From Pseudonocardia sp. DSM 110487 (GTDB lineage: Bacteria; Actinomycetota; Actinomycetes; Mycobacteriales; Pseudonocardiaceae): DNA of 64,000 nucleotides. The position numbers were made by a program, and so were the translations under genes. The notes under the pieces were generated by a model. That model worked only from the letters and a program-made list of their open reading frames with translations. It searched no databases and had not been told where the DNA came from. This document shows positions 18,556 to 26,439 of the stretch, piece by piece. The DNA lies in assembly GCF_019468565.1 (NCBI RefSeq), contig NZ_CP080521.1, positions 5,146,001-5,210,000 on the forward strand, read 5' to 3'. Positions within the stretch are counted from its first letter, which is position 1. Every line of letters starts with the position of its first letter.

Positions 18556-18876
18556 ATGACCACCTACGCCGTCGCCCACGTGCAGACCGTCGACATCGGA
18601 CCCGCGATCGTCGAGTACCTGCAGCGGATCGACGCCACACTGGCGCCGTACGAGGGCCGGTTCGTCGTCCACGGGGCAACGCCTGACGTGCTGGAAGGCG
18701 AGTTCCCCGGCCATCTCATCGTGATCGCATTCCCGACCCGCGAGCAGGCCGAGAGCTGGTACGGCTCGCCCGCCTACCGGGAGATCCTCCCGCTGCGGCT
18801 GGAGCACTCGACCGGCGCGGCGTTCCTCGTGGACGGGGTCGGGGCCGACCACCGGGCCACCGACATACTCGGATGA
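18556..18876 (+). CDS. DUF1330 family protein
   Basis: This 106-residue dimeric alpha-beta barrel protein has DUF1330 features: AVAHVQTVDIGPAIVEYLQRID, YEGRFVVHGATPDVLEGEFPG and SWYGSPAYREILPLR. No enzymatic role is established for the family. The ATG at 18556 is preceded by GAGGG. The reading frame extends upstream to 18454, but that part overlaps the promoter region of helY and has no family similarity. A possible partner is the membrane protein that follows about 110 bases downstream on the same strand. Confidence 0.85.
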   Translation: MTTYAVAHVQTVDIGPAIVEYLQRIDATLAPYEGRFVVHGATPDVLEGEFPGHLIVIAFPTREQAESWYGSPAYREILPLRLEHSTGAAFLVDGVGADHRATDILG

Positions 18877-18983
18877 CGGAGGGCTGGGCTCGGCCAACAT
18901 TTCCATTCCGACCCGATTGCGCCTCGTTCCTGCCTAACCTGCTGCGTACGAACGTTACGAGGGCGACCGAACGGGGCGGGTTG

Positions 18984-19736
18984 GTGAATCTCGTGGTCCA
19001 GGTGCTCACGACAGCTGGGATCGGACTGGTTCTGCTCATCGTGCTGTGGCCGCGTCCCGCGCGCGCAGCCCTGCTGCTGGAACGGTGGGGCGTTTCGGAG
19101 CCGGACCCGCTCGAGACGAACGAGGCGCTGCGCTACCTCAAGCTGCGGCGGATCCTGTACCCGGGGCTGGTCGTGACGATCTCGCTCGGTACCTCGCTGT
19201 ACCACCTGCCGGGAGACGCACCGTTGTCGTCGACGGTGCTCGCCAGTTTGCTTGTCGGTGGCCTACTCGCGGAGACGGCCGCCGACAGCCCATGGCGGCC
19301 GGCAAGACGTGAAGCGTCTGTTGTTCGACGACGGATGCGTGATCTGGTCCCGGTGTGGTCGATCTGGATGGCGGGCCTGCTGCTGGGCGCACTCGTGGTC
19401 CTGGCAGCGGTGGCTGGGGACGAGTCCGAACGCGGACTGCCGCTCTGGTCGGCGCTGCTTCTCGGGTTCGGATCCGCCGCAGCGGCGGCAACGATCGTGT
19501 GGTTGGCCGGGCGGCGACCATCGCCTCGCCGAAGCCGGGCGGACGAGGCGCTGCGTCTGCGGAGCGCTCGGGTCGGGATCGGGCTCGCGATGGCTGCCTT
19601 CGGCGCGATCGCTGCCTCTGTCGGTGCAGCAGTCGGGCTGGCCCTCGGCGTGCTGGGAATCGTCGGCTGGCTCGCCGTGACCGCCCCGGTGCGGGCCCGT
19701 GCCCGGCCCGCCCGGGGCACCGACGTGCTGACGTGA
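18984..19736 (+). CDS. Integral membrane protein of unknown function
   Basis: About 250 residues with at least five hydrophobic helices: near the N terminus (VQVLTTAGIGLVLLIVLWP), LYPGLVVTISLGTSLY, MAGLLLGALVVLAAVAG, WSALLLGFGSAAAAATIVWL and a long C-terminal hydrophobic stretch rich in Gly and Ala. I do not recognise the family. The frame is open from an ATG at 18873 that would overlap the DUF1330 stop, but bases 18876-18983 have weak codon bias. The GTG at 18984, preceded by GGGGCGGG, begins directly with a transmembrane helix, so it is preferred. It converges on tatC, 9 bases from its stop. Confidence 0.6.
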   Translation: MNLVVQVLTTAGIGLVLLIVLWPRPARAALLLERWGVSEPDPLETNEALRYLKLRRILYPGLVVTISLGTSLYHLPGDAPLSSTVLASLLVGGLLAETAADSPWRPARREASVVRRRMRDLVPVWSIWMAGLLLGALVVLAAVAGDESERGLPLWSALLLGFGSAAAAATIVWLAGRRPSPRRSRADEALRLRSARVGIGLAMAAFGAIAASVGAAVGLALGVLGIVGWLAVTAPVRARARPARGTDVLT

Positions 19737-19744
19737 ACGAGTCG

Positions 19745-20722
19745 TCAGGTCACGTCGTCCAACCGCTTGGCATCGGCCGCGGGCGCCGGGTCGAGCCGGC
19801 TGGGGCTGGCATCGATGTCGCTGGGCGCGGTGTCGATCGCGCTCGGGGTGGTGTCGATCGGGCTCGGGGCGTCGGGGTCCCAGTCGTCCCAGCCCTCGGC
19901 GGCCCGCCGTCGGGTGCGGCGCCGGTCGTTCAGGCGGCTGATCTGGATCGCCAGCTCGAACAGGAGCACCAGCGCGACGGCGAGGGCGATCATCGAGATC
20001 GGGTCCTGGCCGGGCGTGGCGATCGCGGCGAACACGAAGAGACCGAAGGTCAGCCCACGCCGCCAGGCCTTGAGCTTGGCGTAGCTGATCACGCCTGCGA
20101 TGTTGAGCATCACCACGAGCAGGGGCAGCTCGAAGCTCACGCCGAAGATCAGCAGCAGCGCGATGACGAACGAGAAGTACAGGTCACCCGACAGCGCGGT
20201 GGTTTGGATCTCCGAGCCGATGGTGAGCAGGAAGGCGAGGCCCTGGGTGATCACCGCGTACGCGAGCACGGCGCCGGCGACGAAGAGCACCGACGCGACC
20301 GAGACGAAGGACATCGCGTAGCGCCGCTCGTTCGCGTGCAGTCCGGGAACGATGAACGCCCAGATCTGGTAGAGCCAGATCGGGCAGGCCAGCACGACAC
20401 CCGCGGTGGCGCCGACCTTGAGGCGCAGCGAGAACTGGTCGAACGGCCCGGTGCCGAGCAGCGTGCAGGATCCGTCCGCGGTGAACACCGCGCGGGACGA
20501 CGCGGGCAGCGCACAGTAGGGGGCCTTCAGCACGTCGCCGAGGCTGGGCAGGCCGAAGAACGGGACCGCGAACCAGATGTAGCCGAAGACCGTCGTGATC
20601 AGTATCGCGACCAGCGCAATCGTGAGCCGGTTGCGCAGCTCGTACATGTGCTCGACGAGCGACATCGTGCCGTCGGGGTTCTTCGGCCTCTTGCCGGCCC
20701 GACGGAGCGGGATTCGAGCCAC
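19745..20722 (-). CDS. tatC: Twin-arginine translocase subunit TatC
   Basis: This 325-residue polytopic protein is the twin-arginine signal-peptide receptor of the Tat export pathway. Hallmarks are MSLVEHMYELRNRL before the first helix, a long periplasmic loop after it with a Cys pair (PYCALP and GSCTLLG), PFDQFSLRLKVG, the FGVSFELPL segment, and FAAIATPGQDP before the last helices. The GTG at 20722 is 10 bases downstream of the tatA stop and gives a protein matching mycobacterial TatC; longer in-frame starts would run into tatA. The charged C-terminal tail (RRRTRRRAAEGW, then acidic repeats) is cytoplasmic. No tatB is in the window, as is normal for actinobacteria. Confidence 0.95.
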   Translation of the reverse strand: MARIPLRRAGKRPKNPDGTMSLVEHMYELRNRLTIALVAILITTVFGYIWFAVPFFGLPSLGDVLKAPYCALPASSRAVFTADGSCTLLGTGPFDQFSLRLKVGATAGVVLACPIWLYQIWAFIVPGLHANERRYAMSFVSVASVLFVAGAVLAYAVITQGLAFLLTIGSEIQTTALSGDLYFSFVIALLLIFGVSFELPLLVVMLNIAGVISYAKLKAWRRGLTFGLFVFAAIATPGQDPISMIALAVALVLLFELAIQISRLNDRRRTRRRAAEGWDDWDPDAPSPIDTTPSAIDTAPSDIDASPSRLDPAPAADAKRLDDVT

Positions 20723-20732
20723 CGCGCCGGGA

Positions 20733-21026
20733 CTACTGGGCCGAGGTGCTGCCCGAGCCCGGCTGGGAGGCACGGGTCGTCTCAGGGGCCTTTTCGGTGG
20801 CCTTGGCCTGCCCCTCGGGAAGCGACTTCGGCTCCGGCGAGGCGGGCTGGTCGGCCGGCGCGTCGCTCTTGGCGGCCTCGTCGTTCTTCATGCCCTTCAT
20901 CTCGCCCCTGAACACCCGGGCGGACTGACCGATGGACCGGGCCATGTCCGGCAGGCGCTTGGCACCGAACAGGAGCACCAGGATCCCGATGAGGATCACA
21001 AGCTCCCAGCCGCCGAGGTTCGGCAT
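20733..21026 (-). CDS. tatA: Twin-arginine translocase subunit TatA
   Basis: This 97-residue protein has the TatA design: a short N-terminal transmembrane helix (WELVILIGILVLLFG), a hinge (AKRLPDMARSIGQSARVF), an amphipathic helix and an unstructured acidic/Pro-rich tail. TatA oligomerises to form the passage for folded Tat substrates. It is followed after 9 bases by tatC, and preceded by the small membrane protein gene and pafC, so the cluster pafB-pafC-X-tatA-tatC is probably co-transcribed. Confidence 0.95.
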   Translation of the reverse strand: MPNLGGWELVILIGILVLLFGAKRLPDMARSIGQSARVFRGEMKGMKNDEAAKSDAPADQPASPEPKSLPEGQAKATEKAPETTRASQPGSGSTSAQ

Positions 21027-21078
21027 GGTTATCGTCCTTCCGCCGTGAGCAGTCGTGGGAAGTCTACGCGGACCCCGC

Positions 21079-21267
21079 TCAGGCCGATCCGTCTCGTCGC
21101 TCGCCCGCCAGTGCGCGAAGCACGGCCACCCGCTCCGCCACCCCAGCTCGCAGCGCAGCTCCCTCGCGCGCGAACCGCCGCACGGGTGGCAGCGCGAGGA
21201 CGAGCAGCACCACGAGCAGCACGACCCCCACCCCGGCCGTCAGCATCACCAGCAGCACGTCACCCAT
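21079..21267 (-). CDS. Small single-span membrane protein, translationally coupled to pafC
   Basis: This 62-residue protein has one strong transmembrane helix (VLLVMLTAGVGVVLLVVLLVLAL) followed by a basic amphipathic segment (PPVRRFAREGAALRAGVAERVAVLRALAGERR). The layout resembles a minimal TatA/TatB (helix plus amphipathic helix), but the FG hinge is missing, so I do not call it Tat. The ATG overlaps the pafC stop within ATGGGTGA, indicating coupled translation, and tatA starts 52 bases downstream. I do not recognise a family. Confidence 0.6.
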   Translation of the reverse strand: MGDVLLVMLTAGVGVVLLVVLLVLALPPVRRFAREGAALRAGVAERVAVLRALAGERRDGSA

Positions 21268-22231
21268 CCCCTCGCTCCCGATCGACCGCGTCGAGCGCCT
21301 CGCGCGCCCTCGTCGCCACGGATTCCACCAGATCCGGCGGCTCCAGCAGCCGCGCCCCGCCGCCGAGGCCCAGCACGAGCCGGACCAGCCACGCGGGATC
21401 GGCGTAGCGCATGAGCACCTGTACCCGCTCGTCGCCGAGCTCCACGACCTCGTCGACGGGGTAGTACTCGGCCACCCAGCGCGCCTCGCGCTCCAGCAGC
21501 AGCACCGCCGACCGGTGCTCCGCGCTGGGCCGGAACAACCCCTCGGACACGTCCGTCGGCTCCGCGTCCGGCGGCGGCGCCGCCGGCTCGTCGAGCACCG
21601 CGACGTCCTCGACGCGGTCGAGCCGGAACAGCCGCACCCCTTCCGCCCGCCGGCACCAGGCCTCCAGGTAGCCGCGGCCGTCGACGATGAGCAGCCGCAT
21701 CGGGTCGATCGTGCGCTGCGAGACCGCGTCGCGGCCCGCCGTGTAGTAGACGATCCGCATGGCTCGCCCCGCCACGAGCGCGTCGCGCACTGCGGCCGTG
21801 GTGGCGGCCTCTTCCCGCGTCGGGCCGTCCATCGCGACGCCCGCGAGCCCGGCGTCGCCCACGGCGCGCTCCACCTTCGCCGCAGCCCGGCGCACGGCCT
21901 CGGTGTCGGCGACGCCCGGTACGTCGGCGAGCGTGCGCAGCGCCATCAGCAGCGCCGTGGCCTCCGCGGTGGTGAGCCGCAACGGCCGGCGCATACCCGC
22001 ATCGTGGGTGACGGTGACGGTGTCGCCGGAGAAGGACAGGTCGACCAGGTCGCCAGGGCCGTAACCGGGCAGCCCGCACATCCAGAGCAGCTCGAGGTCG
22101 CGGCGCAGCTGCTTCTCGGAGATGCCGAAGTCGGCCGCCGCCTCGGCGACCGGGATGCCGGGGCGGGCCAGCAGGTAGGGCACCAGGGAGAGCAGCCGCG
22201 GCAGGCGCTCGGTGACGCCGCCCGTACTCAC
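21260..22231 (-). CDS. pafC: Transcriptional activator subunit PafC (WYL domain)
   Basis: This 323-residue protein has an N-terminal winged helix-turn-helix (ERLPRLLSLVPYLLARPGIPV, then ISEKQLRRDLELLWMCGLPGY) and a WYL domain (about 165-240, with MRIVYYTAGRDAVSQRTIDP) plus a WCX extension. With PafB it forms the mycobacterial/actinobacterial activator that turns on recA-independent DNA-damage genes; the WYL domain is thought to sense nucleic acid. The GTG at 22231 is chosen from alignment with known PafC. It lies 70 bases after pafB. PafB and PafC are separate proteins here and not fused as in some actinomycetes. Confidence 0.92.
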   Translation of the reverse strand: MSTGGVTERLPRLLSLVPYLLARPGIPVAEAAADFGISEKQLRRDLELLWMCGLPGYGPGDLVDLSFSGDTVTVTHDAGMRRPLRLTTAEATALLMALRTLADVPGVADTEAVRRAAAKVERAVGDAGLAGVAMDGPTREEAATTAAVRDALVAGRAMRIVYYTAGRDAVSQRTIDPMRLLIVDGRGYLEAWCRRAEGVRLFRLDRVEDVAVLDEPAAPPPDAEPTDVSEGLFRPSAEHRSAVLLLEREARWVAEYYPVDEVVELGDERVQVLMRYADPAWLVRLVLGLGGGARLLEPPDLVESVATRAREALDAVDRERGDG

Positions 22232-22301
22232 TGCCGGCCCCGCTGCGCTCGGATGAAGGTCAGTACGGACTGCGGCGACATCGATGTGCTCGCAGGTTCG
22301 C

Positions 22302-23297
22302 TCATGTGCGCGCCAGCGGCTCGGTGTGGGCCGCCACCGCCGCCGCCCAGTTCGCCCGCACGGCATCGGCGAGGCGCTGCGGGCCCAGCACGGCGACGTC
22401 CGGGCCGTGGCCCGCGACCCAGCGGGCGAGGGTCTCCACGTTGCGCAGATCAAGCTCCACCGCATCGCCCGCGCGTCCGGCGTGGGCGTGCCGTCCGACG
22501 ACGCGGCCGAGGCGGCGCAGCCCGTGGGCGCGACCGTCGGCGATCCAGACACGCGCGGTGTCGGTGGCCGGGGGCGGGTCGACGCCCATGCGGACCATCT
22601 CCATCAGGTCGACGCCCTCTGGCACCCGCACCGCTCCGGCCGGCCCGACCGGGGTGACCGGCTCCATGATCCGGGAGATGCGGAAGCAGCGCGGGGCCTC
22701 GCGGTCGCGGTCGTAGCAGCACAGGTACCAGCGCCCGCGCCACGACACCACACCCCACGGCTCCACCGTGCGCCGCTGGACGGGCCCGCCCACGCCGCCC
22801 CGCTGGTGGTCGAACGTGACGGCACGACCGGCCCGCACCGCGGCGAGCAGCGGCGCGAAGGCCGGGTCGGCGGCGCGCACCCGCGGCTGCACGCGTCCCT
22901 GTTCCTCGTCGACCTCGACACCGGCGGCGCGCAGCTTGACCAGCGCGCTGTGGGCGGGCATCGCCAGCTCGGGCGAATCCCACAGCCGCGCGGCCAGCGC
23001 GACGGCCGCGGCCTCGTCCGGTTCGAGGTCGATCTCACCGAGCTCGTAGTCCTGGCGGGCGATCCGGTAGCCGTCCACCGTGTCGAAGGTGGACAGCCGC
23101 CCGGTCTCGAGCGGAACGCCGAGCTCGCGCAGCTCGGCCTTGTCGCGCTCGAACATCCGGAAGAACGCCTCGTCGCCGCGCGCGTCGGCGTACCCCGGCA
23201 CGATCTGCCGGATCCGTTCTGCGGTGAGGTACTGCCGGGTGGACAGCAGGCAGAGGACCAGGTTCACCAGCCGCTCGGCCCGGGCAGAGGACACCAC
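22302..23297 (-). CDS. pafB: Transcriptional activator subunit PafB (WYL domain)
   Basis: This 331-residue partner of PafC has the same architecture. The N-terminal helix-turn-helix region (ERLVNLVLCLLSTRQYLTAERIRQ, then FFRMFERDKAELRELGVPLE) precedes the WYL domain (AVTFDHQRGGVGGPVQRRTVEPWGVV, RGRWYLCCYDRDREAPRCFRISRI) and a C-terminal WCX region. It activates DNA-repair genes under genotoxic stress as a PafBC heterodimer. It lies 66 bases downstream of pafA on the same strand, the conserved pafA-pafB-pafC order. Confidence 0.93.
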   Translation of the reverse strand: MVSSARAERLVNLVLCLLSTRQYLTAERIRQIVPGYADARGDEAFFRMFERDKAELRELGVPLETGRLSTFDTVDGYRIARQDYELGEIDLEPDEAAAVALAARLWDSPELAMPAHSALVKLRAAGVEVDEEQGRVQPRVRAADPAFAPLLAAVRAGRAVTFDHQRGGVGGPVQRRTVEPWGVVSWRGRWYLCCYDRDREAPRCFRISRIMEPVTPVGPAGAVRVPEGVDLMEMVRMGVDPPPATDTARVWIADGRAHGLRRLGRVVGRHAHAGRAGDAVELDLRNVETLARWVAGHGPDVAVLGPQRLADAVRANWAAAVAAHTEPLART

Positions 23298-23363
23298 GGC
23301 ATCGTACGACCGGGCGGCCGTGCTTCGTGGCCGACCGGCGCAAACCCCGGCCCGGACGCTCGG

Positions 23364-24725
23364 TTACAGCGACGCGATCAGGCGCTCCACCCGCTCGTCC
23401 ACGGCCCGGAACGGGTCCTTGCACAGCACGGTGCGCTGGGCCTGGTCGTTGAGCTTGAGGTGCACCCAGTCGACGGTGAAGTCGCGGCCTGCGGCCTGGG
23501 CGGCGGCGATGAAGTCGCCACGCAGCTTGGCGCGGGTGGTCTGGGGCGGGGTGTCCTTGGCCGCCTCGATCTCGCCGTCGTCGGTGACGCGGTCGACCAT
23601 GCCCTTGCGTTGCAGCAGGTCGAACAGCCCGCGCCCGCGGCGGATGTCGTGGTAGGCGAGGTCGAGCTGGGCCACCCGGGGGCTCGCGAGGTCGAGGCCG
23701 TTGCGCTCGCGGTACCGCTCGACGAGCCGGTGCTTGATGGCCCAGTCGATCTCGCGGTCGATGCGCGACAGGTTCCCGCTCTCGACGGCGTCGAGCGTGC
23801 GCCCCCACAGGTCGAGCACGCGCGGGATGGTGGGGTCGGCGCTGCCGCGCGTGCGGACGTGCTCGACGGCCTTGGCGTGGTACTCGCGCTGGATGTCCAG
23901 CGCGCTGGCCTCGCGCCCGCCCGCGAGGCGGACGGTGCGGCGGCCGGTGAGGTCGTGGCTGATCTCCCGGATGGCGCGGATCGGGTTGTCCAGCGTGAAG
24001 TCCTTGAACTGGACGCCCGCCTCGATCATCTCGAGCACGAGGGTGGCCGACCCGACCTTGAGCAGGGTGGTGACCTCGGACATGTTGGAGTCGCCGACGA
24101 TGACGTGCAGCCGCCGGTAGCGCTCGGCGTCGGCGTGCGGCTCGTCGCGGGTGTTGATGATCGGCCGCGACCGGGTGGTGGCGCTGGAGACGCCCTCCCA
24201 GATGTGCTCGGCCCGCTGCGACAGGCAGTACACGGCGCCGCGCGGCGTCTGCAGGACCTTGCCCGCGCCGCAGATGAGCTGCCGGGTGACGAGGAAGGGC
24301 AGCAGCACGTCGGCGATCCGGGAGAACTCCCCGGCCCGTGCCACCAGGTAGTTCTCGTGACAGCCGTAGGAGTTGCCCGCGGAGTCGGTGTTGTTCTTGA
24401 ACAGGTAGATGTCGCCACCGATGCCCTCGTCGACCAGCCTGCGTTCGGCGTCGACGAGGAGGTCCTCGAGGATCCGCTCCCCCGCCTTGTCGTGGGAGAC
24501 GAGCTGGGCGAGCGAGTCGCACTCCGCGGTGGCGTACTCGGGATGGCTGCCCACATCCAGGTAGAGCCGGGCGCCGTTGCGGAGGAACACGTTCGACGAG
24601 CGCCCCCACGACACCACCCGGCGGAACAAATAGCGTGCCACTTCGTCGGGCGACAGGCGTCGCTGCCCGTGGAAGGTGCACGTGACCCCGAACTCGGTCT
24701 CGACGCCGTAGATCCGCCGCTGCAT
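23364..24725 (-). CDS. pafA: Pup-protein ligase PafA
   Basis: This 453-residue ATP-dependent ligase forms an isopeptide bond between the C-terminal Glu side chain of Pup and a substrate lysine. The fold is the glutamine-synthetase/carboxylate-amine ligase type. Visible signatures are RRIYGVETEFGV at the N terminus (metal-binding Glu), NGARLYLDVGSHPEYAT with the catalytic Asp57, YLFKNNTDSAGNSYGCHENY, RPIINTRDEPHADAERYRRLHVIVGDSNMSE, and a C-terminal domain ending VERLIASL that contacts Pup. It lacks the Dop loop, distinguishing it from dop at 30439-31956. It starts the pafA-pafB-pafC group and is divergent from the PAP2-kinase gene. Confidence 0.96.
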   Translation of the reverse strand: MQRRIYGVETEFGVTCTFHGQRRLSPDEVARYLFRRVVSWGRSSNVFLRNGARLYLDVGSHPEYATAECDSLAQLVSHDKAGERILEDLLVDAERRLVDEGIGGDIYLFKNNTDSAGNSYGCHENYLVARAGEFSRIADVLLPFLVTRQLICGAGKVLQTPRGAVYCLSQRAEHIWEGVSSATTRSRPIINTRDEPHADAERYRRLHVIVGDSNMSEVTTLLKVGSATLVLEMIEAGVQFKDFTLDNPIRAIREISHDLTGRRTVRLAGGREASALDIQREYHAKAVEHVRTRGSADPTIPRVLDLWGRTLDAVESGNLSRIDREIDWAIKHRLVERYRERNGLDLASPRVAQLDLAYHDIRRGRGLFDLLQRKGMVDRVTDDGEIEAAKDTPPQTTRAKLRGDFIAAAQAAGRDFTVDWVHLKLNDQAQRTVLCKDPFRAVDERVERLIASL

Positions 24726-24835
24726 CCAGCAAGCGTAAGCGGAGAGAGCCGAGTCGTGTTACGCCTGTGACCGACTGGCCGTGTCGTGTCCTTCCTCCGG
24801 CCGTCGTCACTCGGCCATGTGCGTACTGTCAAGTC

Positions 24836-26383
24836 GTGCTGCCCTGGATTCGGCGGGCCACCGACGAGGTGGTCGACGCCGATCGCGCGATCTCGCGCAG
24901 GATCTCGGCGATCCCGCCGAGCCCGTTCGACACCGCCATGAAGATGGTGTCGGTCGCCGCCAACCACAGCGTTCTGTGGTTCACCATCGCCGCGATCCTC
25001 GCGGCGCGGCGCGGGGCGAGCCGCAAGGCCGCCGCGCGCGGCGTGCTGGCCATCGCGGGCGCGAGCGCCACGGCCAACAGCCTGCTGAAGCCGATGCTGC
25101 CGCGCAGGCGCCCCGCCGCGGCCGAGCTGCCCGCCTATCAGACCCTGCGCAACCCGCCGAAGTCGTCGTCGTTCCCGTCCGGGCACGCCGCATCGGCGGC
25201 CGCGTTCGCCACCGCCGTGGCCCTGGAGAGCCCGAAACTGGGGCTCGCCGTCGCGCCGCTCGCGGTGTCCGTTGCCTACTCGCGGGTACACGTCGGCGTC
25301 CACTGGACCACCGACGTGCTGGTGGGTGCCGCCGTCGGCAGCGGGATCGCGCACGCCACGCGGCGGTGGTGGCCGGTCCGGCGCTCCGACGAGGCGAGGG
25401 CCCGCCCGCTGGACACCGTGCCCGAGCTGCCGGACGGCGAGGGCCTCGTGCTGATCTCCAACCAGCGCTCCGGCGACGCGGCCTACGACCCGGCGGACGA
25501 CCTCGAGAAGGCGCTGCCGGCCGCCGTCGTGCTGCGCGCAACACCTGACCAGGACATCGACGCCCAGCTCGAGGCCGCCGTCGCCGAATGCGACGGGTGG
25601 GCGCGGGCGATCGGCGTCGCGGGCGGCGACGGGTCGGTGGCCGCGGCCGCGACGGTGGCGGGCCGGCGGAACCTGCCGCTCGTGGTGGTGCCGACGGGCA
25701 CGCTCAACCACTTTGCGCGGGACGTCGGCGTGTACGACATGCAGGAGGCGGTGGACGCCACCGGCGCGGGCGAGGCCGTCGCCGTCGACCTGGGTGTGGT
25801 GGACGTCCACCCGGGCCACGGCGCCGACCCGGCGAGTGAGGCCGTGATGCGCCAGCGCTACTTCCTCAACACCGCGAGCCTCGGCTCCTACCCCGACCTG
25901 GTGCGGCTGCGGGAGAAGTGGCAGGGCCGCTGGGGCAAGTGGCCCGCGTTCGCCGCGGCTCTCGTGGTGGTGCTGCGTCGGGCGGAGCCGGTCCGCATCA
26001 AGGTGGACGGGCGCTGGCTCGCGGTCTGGCTGCTCTTCATCGGCAACGGGCCCTACCACCCCCGCGGCATGGTGCCGGCCTGGCGGCCTTCGCTCGACTC
26101 CGGCCTGCTCGACGTGCGGTGGCTGCGCGCCGACATCCGGTTCTCGCGCCTGCGGGCCGTGGTCGCGCTCGTACTGGGCGCGCTCGGGCACAGCCACGTC
26201 TACCACCAGCGTGAGGTCGGTGAGCTGGACGTCGAGCTGGCGGTGCCCGGCATGCTCGCCACCGACGGCGAGGTGGTCGAGGAGGCCGGGCGCTTCACGT
26301 TCCGGGTGGCCGAGCAGCGGGTGCCGGTCTACCGCCGCCACGAGGACAACTGGAGCGGCAGGGACCGGCCCTTCCTCGGCTGA
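24836..26383 (+). CDS. PAP2 phosphatase-diacylglycerol kinase fusion protein
   Basis: This 515-residue protein joins two lipid enzymes. Residues 1-180 form a PAP2 domain with the phosphatase motifs KPMLPRRRP (85-93), PSGH (114-117) and SRVHVGVHWTTD (149-160) and membrane helices. Residues from about 200 form a DAGK/LCB5-type catalytic domain with GGDGS (263-267) and PTGTLNHFARD (about 286-296). One module could dephosphorylate a lipid phosphate and the other phosphorylate diacylglycerol or a related lipid, so the pair may recycle an envelope lipid (inference). The GTG at 24836 is preferred over in-frame GTG 24767, because the extra 23 residues (Cys/Pro rich) match nothing. It is divergent from pafA. 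Confidence 0.85.
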   Translation: MLPWIRRATDEVVDADRAISRRISAIPPSPFDTAMKMVSVAANHSVLWFTIAAILAARRGASRKAAARGVLAIAGASATANSLLKPMLPRRRPAAAELPAYQTLRNPPKSSSFPSGHAASAAAFATAVALESPKLGLAVAPLAVSVAYSRVHVGVHWTTDVLVGAAVGSGIAHATRRWWPVRRSDEARARPLDTVPELPDGEGLVLISNQRSGDAAYDPADDLEKALPAAVVLRATPDQDIDAQLEAAVAECDGWARAIGVAGGDGSVAAAATVAGRRNLPLVVVPTGTLNHFARDVGVYDMQEAVDATGAGEAVAVDLGVVDVHPGHGADPASEAVMRQRYFLNTASLGSYPDLVRLREKWQGRWGKWPAFAAALVVVLRRAEPVRIKVDGRWLAVWLLFIGNGPYHPRGMVPAWRPSLDSGLLDVRWLRADIRFSRLRAVVALVLGALGHSHVYHQREVGELDVELAVPGMLATDGEVVEEAGRFTFRVAEQRVPVYRRHEDNWSGRDRPFLG

Positions 26384-26439
26384 GGGCAGGATGAGGGCAC
26401 GAACGGGCGGCGGTGTGGCCGTCCGCGTGTCGACGGGGG

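Noticed and set aside
18873..18983. Longer N terminus for the membrane protein starting at the ATGA overlap with DUF1330
   Set aside because: The added 37 residues have weak codon bias and no membrane or family features; the GTG at 18984 has a better ribosome binding site.
21079..21267. Calling the small membrane protein a TatB or second TatA
   Set aside because: The Phe-Gly hinge and conserved Glu/Gly positions of the Tat family are not present, so it stays unassigned.
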